Below are positions 16,573 through 24,276 of a DNA stretch of 64,000 nt, piece after piece. The DNA is taken from positions 26,984-90,983 of the forward strand of contig NZ_DS981430.1 of the NCBI RefSeq assembly GCF_000154845.1. The letters run 5' to 3'. Source of the DNA: Phocaeicola coprocola DSM 17136. GTDB taxonomy: Bacteria; Bacteroidota; Bacteroidia; Bacteroidales; Bacteroidaceae. Position numbers and translations under genes: made by a program. The notes under the pieces are model-generated. The model was given only the letters and a program-made list of their open reading frames with translations. It was not told where the DNA came from and did not search any database. Position 1 is the stretch's first letter; each line of letters starts with the position of its first letter.

Positions 16573-16859
16573 AGTTCTTTTGTCATTGAAAGAAAGTTCA
16601 GATAAAAGTCAAGGTTGCAGCTTGACAGTTCGATGTATGTTCGCCCGAACTCAGGAAACGTATGAACGGCAAAGTGGCTCTCGGAAAGCAGCCATAAAGC
16701 CGTGTAACCTTGTGGGCTGAAATGATGTTCCGTGCAACTCAGAACATTGAAACCCGCTTTACGAAGAAGTTCGTCAAACATTCCCCGCAGTGCTATCGGG
16801 TCGGTCTCTTTGACCCATTGGGCGTGATTCCAGATTTTTGCTTGCATGGTCTTATTCAT
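16569..16859 (-). CDS. Pyruvoyl-dependent AdoMet decarboxylase-like enzyme
   Basis: The 96-residue protein contains LSESHFAVHTFPEFG, the self-cleavage motif of bacterial S-adenosylmethionine decarboxylases. With the start at 16859, Ser61 would become the pyruvoyl group, His66 and Cys81 follow at +5 and +20, the same spacing as Ser63/His68/Cys83 in the Thermotoga maritima enzyme. It is shorter than cellular enzymes (about 120-130). ATG 16859 overlaps the end of the upstream methyltransferase gene (ATGAATAA). Phage homologs sometimes act on arginine or ornithine instead, so the substrate is open. Confidence 0.82.
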   Translation of the reverse strand: MNKTMQAKIWNHAQWVKETDPIALRGMFDELLRKAGFNVLSCTEHHFSPQGYTALWLLSESHFAVHTFPEFGRTYIELSSCNLDFYLNFLSMTKEL

Positions 16860-18408
16860 TTTCAGTTGTTTCACTCTCGGAAGAAGTTTCAGTGGCTTCA
16901 AACTGAACCATGTCTTCTTCTGTGTACTCAATTTTCGGGTATTCTTTCTTTATGTCTTTCGGGTTGCCTTTGAAGAACACGAGAATGTGCTGGTGCGTCT
17001 TTGCGACCTTTCTTGTCTCCATATACCGGGCGGCTCTCAGGGCTGTTGAAGCGGTTTGTTCAACAAGGATGATTTCATTATACAGAAGAACGCCCGCTTC
17101 TTTGAATATCCGCTTGATGTCGCCGCAGAAGTCATAATAAAAGCCCGTCTTCCGGTCACGGACATCGCCCACACAGATAACGGCGAAACGGTTATTTTTC
17201 AGACAGCCGACAGCCGCCGTGAAAGCGTTCTTCAATATCTGAATGAAGTCTTCATAGCTGTCCTGATTGCTTGCGTCATTCGGGAGGTCTGAATACTTTT
17301 CAAGGTCAAAATATGGGGGACAACTGAACAGCAGGTCTTGGCTCTCGGGGTTGATGTGTTTTGCCACATTCTGACCGTCATCGCAAATGTAACGGGCTGT
17401 CATATCAGCCACACGCTCGTTGTTCAAGCTCGCTTGCTGTTCCCTGAGTTCAATACCCGTGAAGTCATTACCAAGATAAGCTGACACAAAGCCGAAGACA
17501 CTATCGCCCGCAAAACAGTCAAACGTCTGACAGTTCTTGAACCCGAACCAACGGCAGACGATTTCAGCCATAACGGGGTCAAGGATAGAAACGCCCTGAG
17601 CAACGATTTTCGACTGTTCCCGTTCAAGCTCTTCTTTCGGAACGTACTTTTCGATGTACTCTTTGAATGAAATGCCAAGTTCTTTCCTGTGTTCACGGGT
17701 TCTTTGATACAAGTCTTTGTACTTGATTTCAAGGCTTGTCACAAGCGTATCATTACGGCTTTCTCCCATATCCCCGATGATGTCGTACCACTTCTTCTTG
17801 CGGTCTTGCCAATAGCCTTTACGTGTGTCAAGGATAGAGAACGGGGGAACGACAAAGCGGTCAAACAATGATGATTCGGGTGCGCTGTTCGGCAGGGAAG
17901 AAGAACTGTTCCCGCTTTCGCTATCTGATTTGTCTTCCCACAGGTCTAAGCCCCAATCAACAAGTTCTTCCGTGTCCCATTCATTGGCGAGAGCGTCCAT
18001 GTCCCACTCTCCATACCCCACGTTGTCTTTGATGATGAACTCCCGCTGTTCTGCGTCTGTCAGTTCAGAAGCCTTGATAACATGGGCTGTTGGTCTGTCA
18101 AGCCACTTTTCCCAATGACTGCGTAAAAGGTCTCGTTCTGCTTCTGTTTTCTGTGCGTATCCTGAACATTCCCCAAGCCGGGTGTTTATTTCAGCGGGAG
18201 ACATTTCAGCGATAGCGGACAAAGCCCGAAGACGCATATTCCCACCAAGAACCGTGAACGTGTTGTCAACGACTATCGGGCGAAGTTCAAGCATCTTCGG
18301 GAGAATTAGAATAGACCTAATCAACTTTTCAAACTTGTCATTCTTGATTGTACGGGGATTCGCCCCGTTAACCTGAATTTGTGAAAGATGAATCGTTTCT
18401 GTTTTCAT
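16852..18408 (-). CDS. ParB-domain / DNA methyltransferase fusion
   Basis: The N-terminal about 150 residues are a ParB/Srx nuclease-like domain (PIVVDNTFTVLGGNMRLRALSAI and later IIKDNVGYGEWD). After a Ser-rich linker the C-terminal half is a DNA methyltransferase: QTFDCFAGDSVFGFVSAYLGNDFTGIEL for AdoMet binding and DLLFSCPPYFDLEKYS as the catalytic PPY motif. Such enzymes modify adenine or cytosine amino groups and protect phage DNA. It is the first gene of the leftward packaging operon, with two operator copies at its promoter. Confidence 0.87.
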   Translation of the reverse strand: MKTETIHLSQIQVNGANPRTIKNDKFEKLIRSILILPKMLELRPIVVDNTFTVLGGNMRLRALSAIAEMSPAEINTRLGECSGYAQKTEAERDLLRSHWEKWLDRPTAHVIKASELTDAEQREFIIKDNVGYGEWDMDALANEWDTEELVDWGLDLWEDKSDSESGNSSSSLPNSAPESSLFDRFVVPPFSILDTRKGYWQDRKKKWYDIIGDMGESRNDTLVTSLEIKYKDLYQRTREHRKELGISFKEYIEKYVPKEELEREQSKIVAQGVSILDPVMAEIVCRWFGFKNCQTFDCFAGDSVFGFVSAYLGNDFTGIELREQQASLNNERVADMTARYICDDGQNVAKHINPESQDLLFSCPPYFDLEKYSDLPNDASNQDSYEDFIQILKNAFTAAVGCLKNNRFAVICVGDVRDRKTGFYYDFCGDIKRIFKEAGVLLYNEIILVEQTASTALRAARYMETRKVAKTHQHILVFFKGNPKDIKKEYPKIEYTEEDMVQFEATETSSESETTENE

Positions 18409-18422
18409 ACTCTTTTTGCTTA

Positions 18423-18474
18423 GTGATTACATTGTACGCACAAAAATATGAAAAAGTGAGTATAAGGTAATCGC
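18423..18474 (-). promoter_or_regulatory. Packaging-operon promoter flanked by operator copies c and d
   Basis: The minus-strand -7 box TATTTTTG is at 18448-18441. Operator c (18423-18441, GTGATTACA-T-TGTACGCAC) covers the start site. Operator d (18456-18474) covers the spacer and -33 region. No clear TTG -33 is seen, so the promoter may need an activator or be weak. Confidence 0.65.
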
Positions 18475-18496
18475 TTTTAGGCAAAAAAGGGGCTTT

Positions 18497-18874
18497 TTAA
18501 GGGGCAAAATCATTCAAAATGGCTGATTTCATCAAATCAAGGGTCTTTTTCTTGTACAAATCATCAGGCGTTGTTCTGAACACACGCCAGCCCATAAGTG
18601 TAGCTGTATTATACTTCTCAATGTCTCCGAGAAAACCTTTTGGGGAAGTGTGCCGCCCGCCCGTCCATACACCGCCCTCAACTTCAAGGGCGATTTTGTG
18701 TTCAGGCACGGCGTAATCAAACCGCCACTTCCTGACGGGGTGAAATTTGAACTCTTTTACGCACTCTACTTTTAAATCGGTCTTACAAATAACCGTGAAA
18801 ACGTCACGCAGGGGCGGTTTTGCCGCTGTCTGTCGGCTTTTCTTTGTTTTTGCGATACTTTTATCAGCTTTCAT
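18497..18874 (-). CDS. DUF559-like endonuclease of PD-(D/E)XK type
   Basis: The 125-residue protein has FDYAVPEHKIALEVEGGVWTGGRH and then FLGDIEKYNTATLMGWRVFRTTPDDL. D, ExE and K positions are arranged as in Vsr/DUF559 nucleases. A basic N-terminal tail (KTKKSRQTAAK) may bind DNA. It stands alone upstream of the operator region and may be a resolvase-like or repair nuclease of the phage. Confidence 0.75.
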   Translation of the reverse strand: MKADKSIAKTKKSRQTAAKPPLRDVFTVICKTDLKVECVKEFKFHPVRKWRFDYAVPEHKIALEVEGGVWTGGRHTSPKGFLGDIEKYNTATLMGWRVFRTTPDDLYKKKTLDLMKSAILNDFAP

Positions 18875-18918
18875 GTTTTAATGTGATTTTTGGGCTTGTT
18901 TAAAGGCAAGGAAAACAG

Positions 18919-18938
18919 AAAGGGGATTGCTCCCCTTT
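18919..18938 (-). terminator. Terminator after the small-protein operon
   Basis: AAAGGGG (18919-18925) pairs with CCCCTTT (18932-18938), and on the minus strand it is followed by CTGTTTTCC. It lies just after the stop of the 18961 gene. Confidence 0.6.
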
Positions 18939-18960
18939 GCCTGTGTTTATTCTCATTTCA

Positions 18961-19335
18961 TCAGAATGGCAGGTCATCCGTATTTTCCACAGCTTGCGCC
19001 CCGTCAAAGGTTGAACCGACATTCATCTGTGGGGCGGCTTTCTTCACAAGCGGTCTCATGCCGCCGATAATCGGGAGGGCTTGCCTCTGTTCTTCTGATA
19101 AGGCTTCGTATATCTCCTTGTCAAGTGACTGTTTGATACAGTGTGTTTCTTTATACTGCGGGTTCTCCATTTCTATGGCTGTTAGGTTCAGATAAACGCC
19201 TTTTTCCCCGACATAAAGCCCGCTGTCATCAACCGGGATGACAAGACAGCGTTTTGTTTCCGTGCGCCCTTTGAAGTTTGTTATGAACGCCCCTTTCAGT
19301 TTCAGAAGGTCTTCTTTGATTGAAAAATTACCCAT
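18961..19335 (-). CDS. Single-stranded-DNA-binding-like phage protein
   Basis: A 124-residue protein with a beta-rich body (DLLKLKGAFITNFKGRTETKRCLVIPVDDSGLYV) and a C-terminus ending ENTDDLPF, the acidic tip by which SSB proteins recruit partners. The body does not show a canonical SSB family pattern, so this is a functional guess from the tip, size and location in the replication region. Confidence 0.55.
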   Translation of the reverse strand: MGNFSIKEDLLKLKGAFITNFKGRTETKRCLVIPVDDSGLYVGEKGVYLNLTAIEMENPQYKETHCIKQSLDKEIYEALSEEQRQALPIIGGMRPLVKKAAPQMNVGSTFDGAQAVENTDDLPF

Positions 19336-19411
19336 AATTTCTTGTTTTTTATTCGATTAAATATCCGTTTTCTGTAATAAGTTCACTTCATTTGCGTTCA
19401 GGCTCTCAGGC

Positions 19412-19786
19412 TTAATGATAGCCTTTTTTCTTCGGGTTGCTCCGGGTTCTGAGCCAATAGGGTTTCCGTTGCCAGTGCTTCCGGGGATGCAGCCGTTCCC
19501 TATATGGAGGGTAGGGGTCACGCTCTGCTGGTTCAGAACAGATTTTATAATCTTCAAGGCTTATTTTTTTCAGTTCATATTCCAAGCTGCGTTCAATAAC
19601 TTGCTCCATCAGACATTCAGCCCCGAGCCTTGATATTTGTTCGATAGCCCGTTCAATCTCAGCGATAGACATTCCTAAAGATTCCTGAGCGTTTATCAAA
19701 GCCTCTTTTAACTCTTTTACCGCTTCATCAAGGAGACCCAACTTTTCTTGAAGACGGTCACAAACGTCATTCAGGCTGTTTCCCAT
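19412..19786 (-). CDS. Coiled-coil phage protein of unknown function
   Basis: A 124-residue protein with a long heptad-like helix (DVCDRLQEKLGLLDEAVKELKEALINAQESLG and beyond) and a basic, proline-rich C-terminus (PPYRERLHPRKHWQRKPYWLRTRSNPKKK) that could bind nucleic acid. Its start is 3 nt from the neighbouring gene's stop. No family recognised. The 76-nt gap 19336-19411 has nothing clear. Confidence 0.6.
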   Translation of the reverse strand: MGNSLNDVCDRLQEKLGLLDEAVKELKEALINAQESLGMSIAEIERAIEQISRLGAECLMEQVIERSLEYELKKISLEDYKICSEPAERDPYPPYRERLHPRKHWQRKPYWLRTRSNPKKKGYH

Positions 19787-19789
19787 AAG

Positions 19790-20047
19790 TCAGCCCTCTT
19801 TTTCGTAAGCCCATCCGAGAAGACGGTCAAAGGGAAGCCCTATGCGATGATGTGTGTCTTTTTTTGAAAGACAGAAATCCCCGTCATCGTCAACCTCTCC
19901 GTCCGTGCATCCTCTGTAAATTTGCCCGTTATTGAAGACGAATAATGCCGTGCGGTTGCTGTCAATGCCGCCGATGTCTTCCGGGTCTCTCAATGTATAA
20001 CGCTGACCGTTTGAAAGCGTTATTTTACACCGTGTCACGTTTTTCAT
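19790..20047 (-). CDS. Small phage protein of unknown function
   Basis: An 85-residue protein with KITLSNGQRYTLRDPEDIGGIDSNRTALFVFNNGQIYRGCTDGEV, probably a small beta barrel. It overlaps the next upstream gene by 4 nt. Similar proteins are common in Bacteroidales phages, but I do not know their role. Confidence 0.6.
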   Translation of the reverse strand: MKNVTRCKITLSNGQRYTLRDPEDIGGIDSNRTALFVFNNGQIYRGCTDGEVDDDGDFCLSKKDTHHRIGLPFDRLLGWAYEKEG

Positions 20048-20241
20048 ACTTGTTTCTCCTTTCTTGTTTCTTGTGTGTCAGATGTTGTTCTGTCCTCGTA
20101 TGAAAGCGTGATACCCGTCAGAACCCAGTTATCGTCACGTTTGAACAGAGCACGTTCAAGGTATATGCCTCCCTGCTCGAACTGTCTGTTAGAGGCTTCA
20201 AGAAAGCCCCTGACTTCTTCAATGTTTATTTTCCTGCCCAT
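20044..20241 (-). CDS. Small phage protein of unknown function
   Basis: A 65-residue protein starting MGRKINIEEVRGFLEASNRQF. The ATG at 20241 is chosen because the longer frame overlaps the lipoprotein gene almost entirely. It overlaps the lipoprotein 3' end by 23 nt. The segment ERALFKRDDNWVLTGITLSYED suggests a short beta hairpin. Confidence 0.55.
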   Translation of the reverse strand: MGRKINIEEVRGFLEASNRQFEQGGIYLERALFKRDDNWVLTGITLSYEDRTTSDTQETRKEKQV

Positions 20242-20506
20242 TGTTGTTACACATTGTTTGAACCTTGACATTTTTTGTTGCTTTTCCAACCCTCTTTTGA
20301 TAACTGTATTGAACATCGCCCGTTCTGTTTGTGAAGTAAACGTAACGGTCATTGTCACGGAAACGATAAACCGTGATACCGTCAACCGTGAACAGTTTTT
20401 CAACGGGGTATGATTGGTTAGAACTCGCCTTGACTTCTTCAACTTGTTTTGATTCGCACGCTGTCAGGGCTAAGAGTGCGATTGAAATGATGATAATCTT
20501 TTTCAT
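20219..20506 (-). CDS. DUF4884-like phage lipoprotein
   Basis: The 95-residue product starts MKKIIIISIALLALTACESK, a lipoprotein signal with cleavage before Cys17. The mature part has EKLFTVDGITVYRFRDNDRYVYFTNRTGDVQYSY, matching what is known as DUF4884 in Bacteroidales phages. It would be anchored in a membrane of the host, perhaps altering the envelope or superinfection. Confidence 0.75.
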   Translation of the reverse strand: MKKIIIISIALLALTACESKQVEEVKASSNQSYPVEKLFTVDGITVYRFRDNDRYVYFTNRTGDVQYSYQKRVGKATKNVKVQTMCNNNGQENKH

Positions 20507-20511
20507 GTTTA

Positions 20512-20670
20512 TTAAATTATTTCTTTATAAAAAATTACTGCTATAAACCACTCTTGTGCGAAGAAACTCTGTTCCACGGCTTTTATATCTACCTGAATAA
20601 TCTCTATGTTTGTCCTATTTACAAATTCTTCAAGTTCCACGGAACTTGTTATTATTTTTATCCGTTTCAT
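20512..20670 (-). CDS. 52-residue phage protein
   Basis: A small frame starting MKRIKIITSSVELEEFVNRT, with ATG overlapping the previous stop (ATGA at 20670-20667). A strand-helix-strand pattern (FIAVIFYKEII at the end) suggests a folded micro-domain. Function unknown. Confidence 0.5.
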   Translation of the reverse strand: MKRIKIITSSVELEEFVNRTNIEIIQVDIKAVEQSFFAQEWFIAVIFYKEII

Positions 20671-20822
20671 TTTGTTGGTATTTTAGTGTTAAACACATCT
20701 TTGAGCCACTGTTTATATGGGCTTACCGGCTTACCGTAGAAAGCCATATTAGCTTTGTAATTCTCATACATCTGTTTGCGGAAATCCGCAGGAATTTGTT
20801 TTTTCTGTTTTTGCATTTTCAT
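20667..20822 (-). CDS. 51-residue basic phage protein
   Basis: Reads MKMQKQKKQIPADFRKQMYE, ending WLKDVFNTKIPTK. It is lysine-rich and contains a central YKANMAFYGKPVSPYKQW segment. It is translationally coupled to the 20512 gene. No known family. Confidence 0.5.
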   Translation of the reverse strand: MKMQKQKKQIPADFRKQMYENYKANMAFYGKPVSPYKQWLKDVFNTKIPTK

Positions 20823-20829
20823 GTTTATA

Positions 20830-21084
20830 TCAGTTTTTATAAGTGAATAAATTCAGTTGTACAGGTCTGTTCTTGACCGTTCTTTCATATATTGGGCAGC
20901 GGTCTTTGTAAAAGCAACAACCGTTTTTTGCGGCTGAGAACCTTTCATCCCAAAGCCGCTTGCATTCATCTGTCCCCATTTCGGCTTCTGTGTTCAGAAA
21001 CTGAACCAGCTTTATACAGAAGAAGCCCCGTTCTTCTTGCTTTTCATCGTGAAGCGGTATCAAGCCGTTTCCTTTCGGTCTCAT
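20830..21084 (-). CDS. Small cysteine-containing protein with sliding-clamp motif
   Basis: An 84-residue protein with a Cys cluster (ECKRLWDERFSAAKNGCCFYKDRCPIYE) that could bind metal. It ends PVQLNLFTYKN. QLNLF fits the consensus by which proteins bind the beta sliding clamp (QL[SD]LF). The same type of motif recurs in the gene at 21319. A role at the host replication fork is suggested but unproved. Confidence 0.6.
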   Translation of the reverse strand: MRPKGNGLIPLHDEKQEERGFFCIKLVQFLNTEAEMGTDECKRLWDERFSAAKNGCCFYKDRCPIYERTVKNRPVQLNLFTYKN

Positions 21085-21314
21085 GGTCTCAACTGTTTAA
21101 GAAGTCTTTCAAGACCCCGCCCGTCCTTTATGCTTTTTCCTGTTGCCCATCCGCTGTACGGGAAGAATGTCACTGTTTGCCCTTTGTGAATGAACTGTAT
21201 CTGAGTGTTGTCACGCTGAACAATTTCAAAGCCGAGTTCCTGAATACGGCTGACAGCATATTCAATGCGTGTCGGTTCAAGCCGTTTTTGCCTTTCAATG
21301 TCTAATCTTGCCAT
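21081..21314 (-). CDS. Small basic phage protein
   Basis: A 77-residue protein with IEYAVSRIQELGFEIVQRDNTQIQFIHKGQTVTFFPYSGWATGKSIKDGRGLERLLKQL, a helix-strand layout seen in many Bacteroidales phage proteins, possibly nucleic-acid binding. It overlaps the next gene by 4 nt. Exact function unknown. Confidence 0.6.
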   Translation of the reverse strand: MARLDIERQKRLEPTRIEYAVSRIQELGFEIVQRDNTQIQFIHKGQTVTFFPYSGWATGKSIKDGRGLERLLKQLRP

Positions 21315-21318
21315 AACT

Positions 21319-21762
21319 TTATCGATTTATCCATTCTTTAACCCTGTTTATGTATGTTGGAGGAACATAGTAGTTAAACTTCCCCTGTTCAAGAGCGTTT
21401 ATTTCACTTTGTACGGTTTGAATTTTACTGTCTTGTTCCTGTTTAGCGTAGTTGAACAAGTCGTTCTGTACAGGCTTGTTTTGAAGCGTTTTCAGCTTTG
21501 TTCGCTTCGCTTTAAGTAGTGTTTTGCTTTTTTCTTCAATATATTCTTCCCCTTGCAGAAGTGTCTGAGGACAAATCGTTAGCTCTGTTTTACGGAGAGG
21601 GTTATTAACTTTGATAAGGGCTGCAAGGTATTCAAAATACCACCTCCATTTCTCAATCATAGAGACAGATAATTTGTTCCGATAATAAACCACTTCATCA
21701 GCGTGATGACCTTTGAATATGGTTATCTTTACGCAAATCGGATTTTCAATCAATCTTACCAT
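21319..21762 (-). CDS. Phage protein with internal sliding-clamp motif
   Basis: A 147-residue protein with a strand-rich start (ENPICVKITIFKGHHADEVVYYRN) and a helical centre. PVQNDLFNYAKQEQ in the middle resembles the beta-clamp pentapeptide (QNDLF). The C-terminal SEINALEQGKFNYYVPPTYINRVKEW is helical then strand. It overlaps the previous gene end by 7 nt. Confidence 0.55.
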   Translation of the reverse strand: MVRLIENPICVKITIFKGHHADEVVYYRNKLSVSMIEKWRWYFEYLAALIKVNNPLRKTELTICPQTLLQGEEYIEEKSKTLLKAKRTKLKTLQNKPVQNDLFNYAKQEQDSKIQTVQSEINALEQGKFNYYVPPTYINRVKEWINR

Positions 21763-21935
21763 AACTTTGGGTTCTGTTTTTCGTGAATAATTCTTTGAAC
21801 TCTTTCTATTTCGTCATCAATGACCCGTTCAAGTCTCTTGCTTTCTGTCAGGGCTGAACTTGTCTTGGTCTTGAAATATTCCCGCTGTTTTTCTCTCATT
21901 CGGACAACAGCGTCAAAAAATTCTTTCGGCTTCAT
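21756..21935 (-). CDS. 59-residue helical phage protein
   Basis: Begins MKPKEFFDAVVRMREKQREY and is almost entirely charged helix, ending IIHEKQNPKLW. The ATG at 21935 follows the upstream stop (21937) directly. It may be a small coiled-coil partner. Function unknown. Confidence 0.5.
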   Translation of the reverse strand: MKPKEFFDAVVRMREKQREYFKTKTSSALTESKRLERVIDDEIERVQRIIHEKQNPKLW

Positions 21936-21936
21936 G

Positions 21937-22422
21937 TCAATACCTGAATTTTGTGAAGTGAATAATCGCCATAGGCTGTTTTAAATCATAACTTTTAAAC
22001 CAATCATACCAATCGTTGAACGATAAGCCGTCATTCGCCGCCAAATCAGGCAATTCAACCCTGTTTCCGTTTATCGTTGTGGGTCTGAATAAATCAATCA
22101 TTTTCAGTTCTTGAATTCCAAGCCCGTCTTCATTTGTCAGTATGGCTATTTCTTCTTGCGGGCTTCTGTATGGTTTTCCCGTCCATTGTCTGACAGAGAG
22201 AACCGCCTTCCCGGCTTGAACCTCTGTGATGCGTTTCAGCCATAGCGGATAGTTTGACCGTATCGTGTGCTTCTTTGGGTGTCTGTATAAACACGCTGAA
22301 CCTCTGTTGAAAACCTGTCCCGCATTGAAAGCGTCACGAAATGATGTCGGTTCTCCCTTGCGTATGTGTGTGGAGGGGAAGAACTTCGATAGTGTAAGAA
22401 CATAAGTTTTAATCTTTTCCAT
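21937..22422 (-). CDS. ASCH-like phage protein, putative
   Basis: The 161-residue product has KKHTIRSNYPLWLKRITEVQAGKAVLSVRQWTGKPYRSPQEEIAIL, typical of ASCH/PUA-like proteins that contact modified nucleotides or RNA. The N-terminus (VLTLSKFFPSTHIRKGEPTSF) also fits. The family is common in Bacteroidales phages. Function is inferred only by this resemblance. Confidence 0.55.
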   Translation of the reverse strand: MEKIKTYVLTLSKFFPSTHIRKGEPTSFRDAFNAGQVFNRGSACLYRHPKKHTIRSNYPLWLKRITEVQAGKAVLSVRQWTGKPYRSPQEEIAILTNEDGLGIQELKMIDLFRPTTINGNRVELPDLAANDGLSFNDWYDWFKSYDLKQPMAIIHFTKFRY

Positions 22423-22452
22423 TGTCTGTAAATTTATTTTGCTGTTAAATGG

Positions 22453-24276
22453 TTAAAACGGGCATTCTTCATCGGATGGCTGAAAGTCATCCCAGTTGAA
22501 TTGAGAGGCTTCAAAGGCTTCCTGCTCACGCCGTTTGATTTCTTCCTGTAAATGGTTGCTGTTATCCCAAACGGGTTCTGTTCCGTTGACAAAGGGGCTG
22601 TAACGCCCGTTGTTCAAGTTATATTTGAACAGAGCCATTCCGCACTCTCCGAGGTGTCTGAACTTCACTTTCTTCACGTAGATTTCAACCGTGTTTTCAA
22701 GTCGGTTTCTGTGAACGACAATACCGAAATCAGCCTTGTTGTAGAAGTTAGCCGAGCCGCTGATGTCATAAAGTGTCGGTATCTCAGGCTCGCCGTCTTT
22801 GTTCTTCTGCATCTTTGTTGGGTGCGCCATAAGGATAACCAACACATCGTGCTGCTGTGCGAAGTTTGTCAGTTTGTCAAGCAGCCTTGATATGTATTTA
22901 GTCTCGTTCTTGCCCTCGCTTTCATCTTCAAGCCTGTTATATGGGTCAATAACGAGAACTTTAATCCCCTTGCGTCTGACAAGGAATTTCGCCCTTTCGA
23001 GAATTGCGTCAACCCTGAAATCGCTTTTCGGGGATATGAAGAAGAAATTTGTTTCAAGGTGTTGTTTCACTTGTTTGTACTCCCCGTATGTCAGGTGTTC
23101 TTTGTCAAACTGTTTGCCCGTGAACTTCTCAATCAGTTTTGAGGCGTGATATTCCAGCGGGGCGTTCTCCGGGCTGAAATAAGCGAAACGCCAGCCGTAG
23201 CGGATATTCAATCGTTCTGCAATTTCGTCAATAAATTCAGACTTACCCGAACTCGGAACGCCCGTGATGATACACAGACGCTTCGTTTCAAAAGAGCACA
23301 ATCGGTCGAAGTTGTCATGCCCGATTGTTACCCCTTTCTGCAAGCCATGCTCAAACAGAGCGTCAAGGGATTGTTCAAAGTCTGACAGCGTGAAAACGCC
23401 TTCAATCTTTATTTCGGGAGCGTCAGCGATACATTTCAGAAGACTTTCACGCCCGTACTTCTGCAGGTGTTCGTTAGCGTCCTTGCATCCGTCCCCGTAT
23501 TCAATTATCCGGCAACGTTCAGCCCCGAAACGCCTTATCAGTTCTTCTTTCAGAACAACGCCTTTCGTGTCCGTGTCGGATGCGATGTATATTGTCTCTT
23601 TGTCATCAAAGTATTCTTCGAGATAATCATCAAGGTAGTCAAGGTTTGAGTTAGCCCCGTTCGGAACGCTCACAACATCTGTCCGTCCGCATTCAAAGAA
23701 TGACAGAGCGTCCATTTCGCCCTCTGTGATGATACATTCTTTCGTACCTTTGATGTTGTCAATCCCGTATGGGAGAAGTTCTGCGCCTGAACAGAGTTTG
23801 AAACATTTGTCTCCCGTTCTGAATTTCGTGTTGACAAGTTCCCCGTTATGGTAGTAGTTGAACTGAACCGTATTCGCTTTGCCGTTCTTCTGTGGCATCC
23901 ATTCAAGCCCCTCGGTTACTTTCATCGCAGTCAGGGTCTTTTCGCTGATACCCCGTCCCTTGAACCATTCAAGGGCTTTCCCTGAGATTGAAGAACAGTC
24001 CTGACGTGGGGCGGGTTTCTTGTAAACGGGTTTCTCGCGGCGTATGGGGGCGGCGTTGCGCCACGGGCGGTCTTCTTTTTCCCAAGGCTCTTTTTCCGCT
24101 GCACAGCCCGAGAAGCCGCAGTAATGACAGTTGAATTCGCCTGTTTCAAGGTTGATAGAAAGACTTTTGTCACGTTTGTCGTGACGCTGGTCATGGCACT
24201 GTGGGCAGAAAACCTTTCTGTTTCCTGAACGCCCGTAGGGGGCTTTTATCCCGTATCTTTCCCAATTTATGCTCAT
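22453..24276 (-). CDS. Primase-helicase (TOPRIM plus DnaB-like)
   Basis: A 607-residue replication enzyme. Zinc finger cysteines are at C24/C27 and C50/C53, followed by a TOPRIM region (ECIITEGEMDALSFFECG and TIYIASDTDTKG) and a RecA-like helicase with Walker A (ITGVPSSGKSEFI) and Walker B (VLVIDPYNRLED), ending in a VLVILMAHPTKM sensor. The layout is that of T7 gp4 and Twinkle. The ATG at 24276 overlaps the initiator stop (ATGA), so the two are coupled. Confidence 0.92.
   Translation of the reverse strand: MSINWERYGIKAPYGRSGNRKVFCPQCHDQRHDKRDKSLSINLETGEFNCHYCGFSGCAAEKEPWEKEDRPWRNAAPIRREKPVYKKPAPRQDCSSISGKALEWFKGRGISEKTLTAMKVTEGLEWMPQKNGKANTVQFNYYHNGELVNTKFRTGDKCFKLCSGAELLPYGIDNIKGTKECIITEGEMDALSFFECGRTDVVSVPNGANSNLDYLDDYLEEYFDDKETIYIASDTDTKGVVLKEELIRRFGAERCRIIEYGDGCKDANEHLQKYGRESLLKCIADAPEIKIEGVFTLSDFEQSLDALFEHGLQKGVTIGHDNFDRLCSFETKRLCIITGVPSSGKSEFIDEIAERLNIRYGWRFAYFSPENAPLEYHASKLIEKFTGKQFDKEHLTYGEYKQVKQHLETNFFFISPKSDFRVDAILERAKFLVRRKGIKVLVIDPYNRLEDESEGKNETKYISRLLDKLTNFAQQHDVLVILMAHPTKMQKNKDGEPEIPTLYDISGSANFYNKADFGIVVHRNRLENTVEIYVKKVKFRHLGECGMALFKYNLNNGRYSPFVNGTEPVWDNSNHLQEEIKRREQEAFEASQFNWDDFQPSDEECPF

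Noticed and set aside
19357..19557. 66-codon minus frame
   Set aside because: Most of it overlaps the better coiled-coil gene 19412-19786 in another frame.
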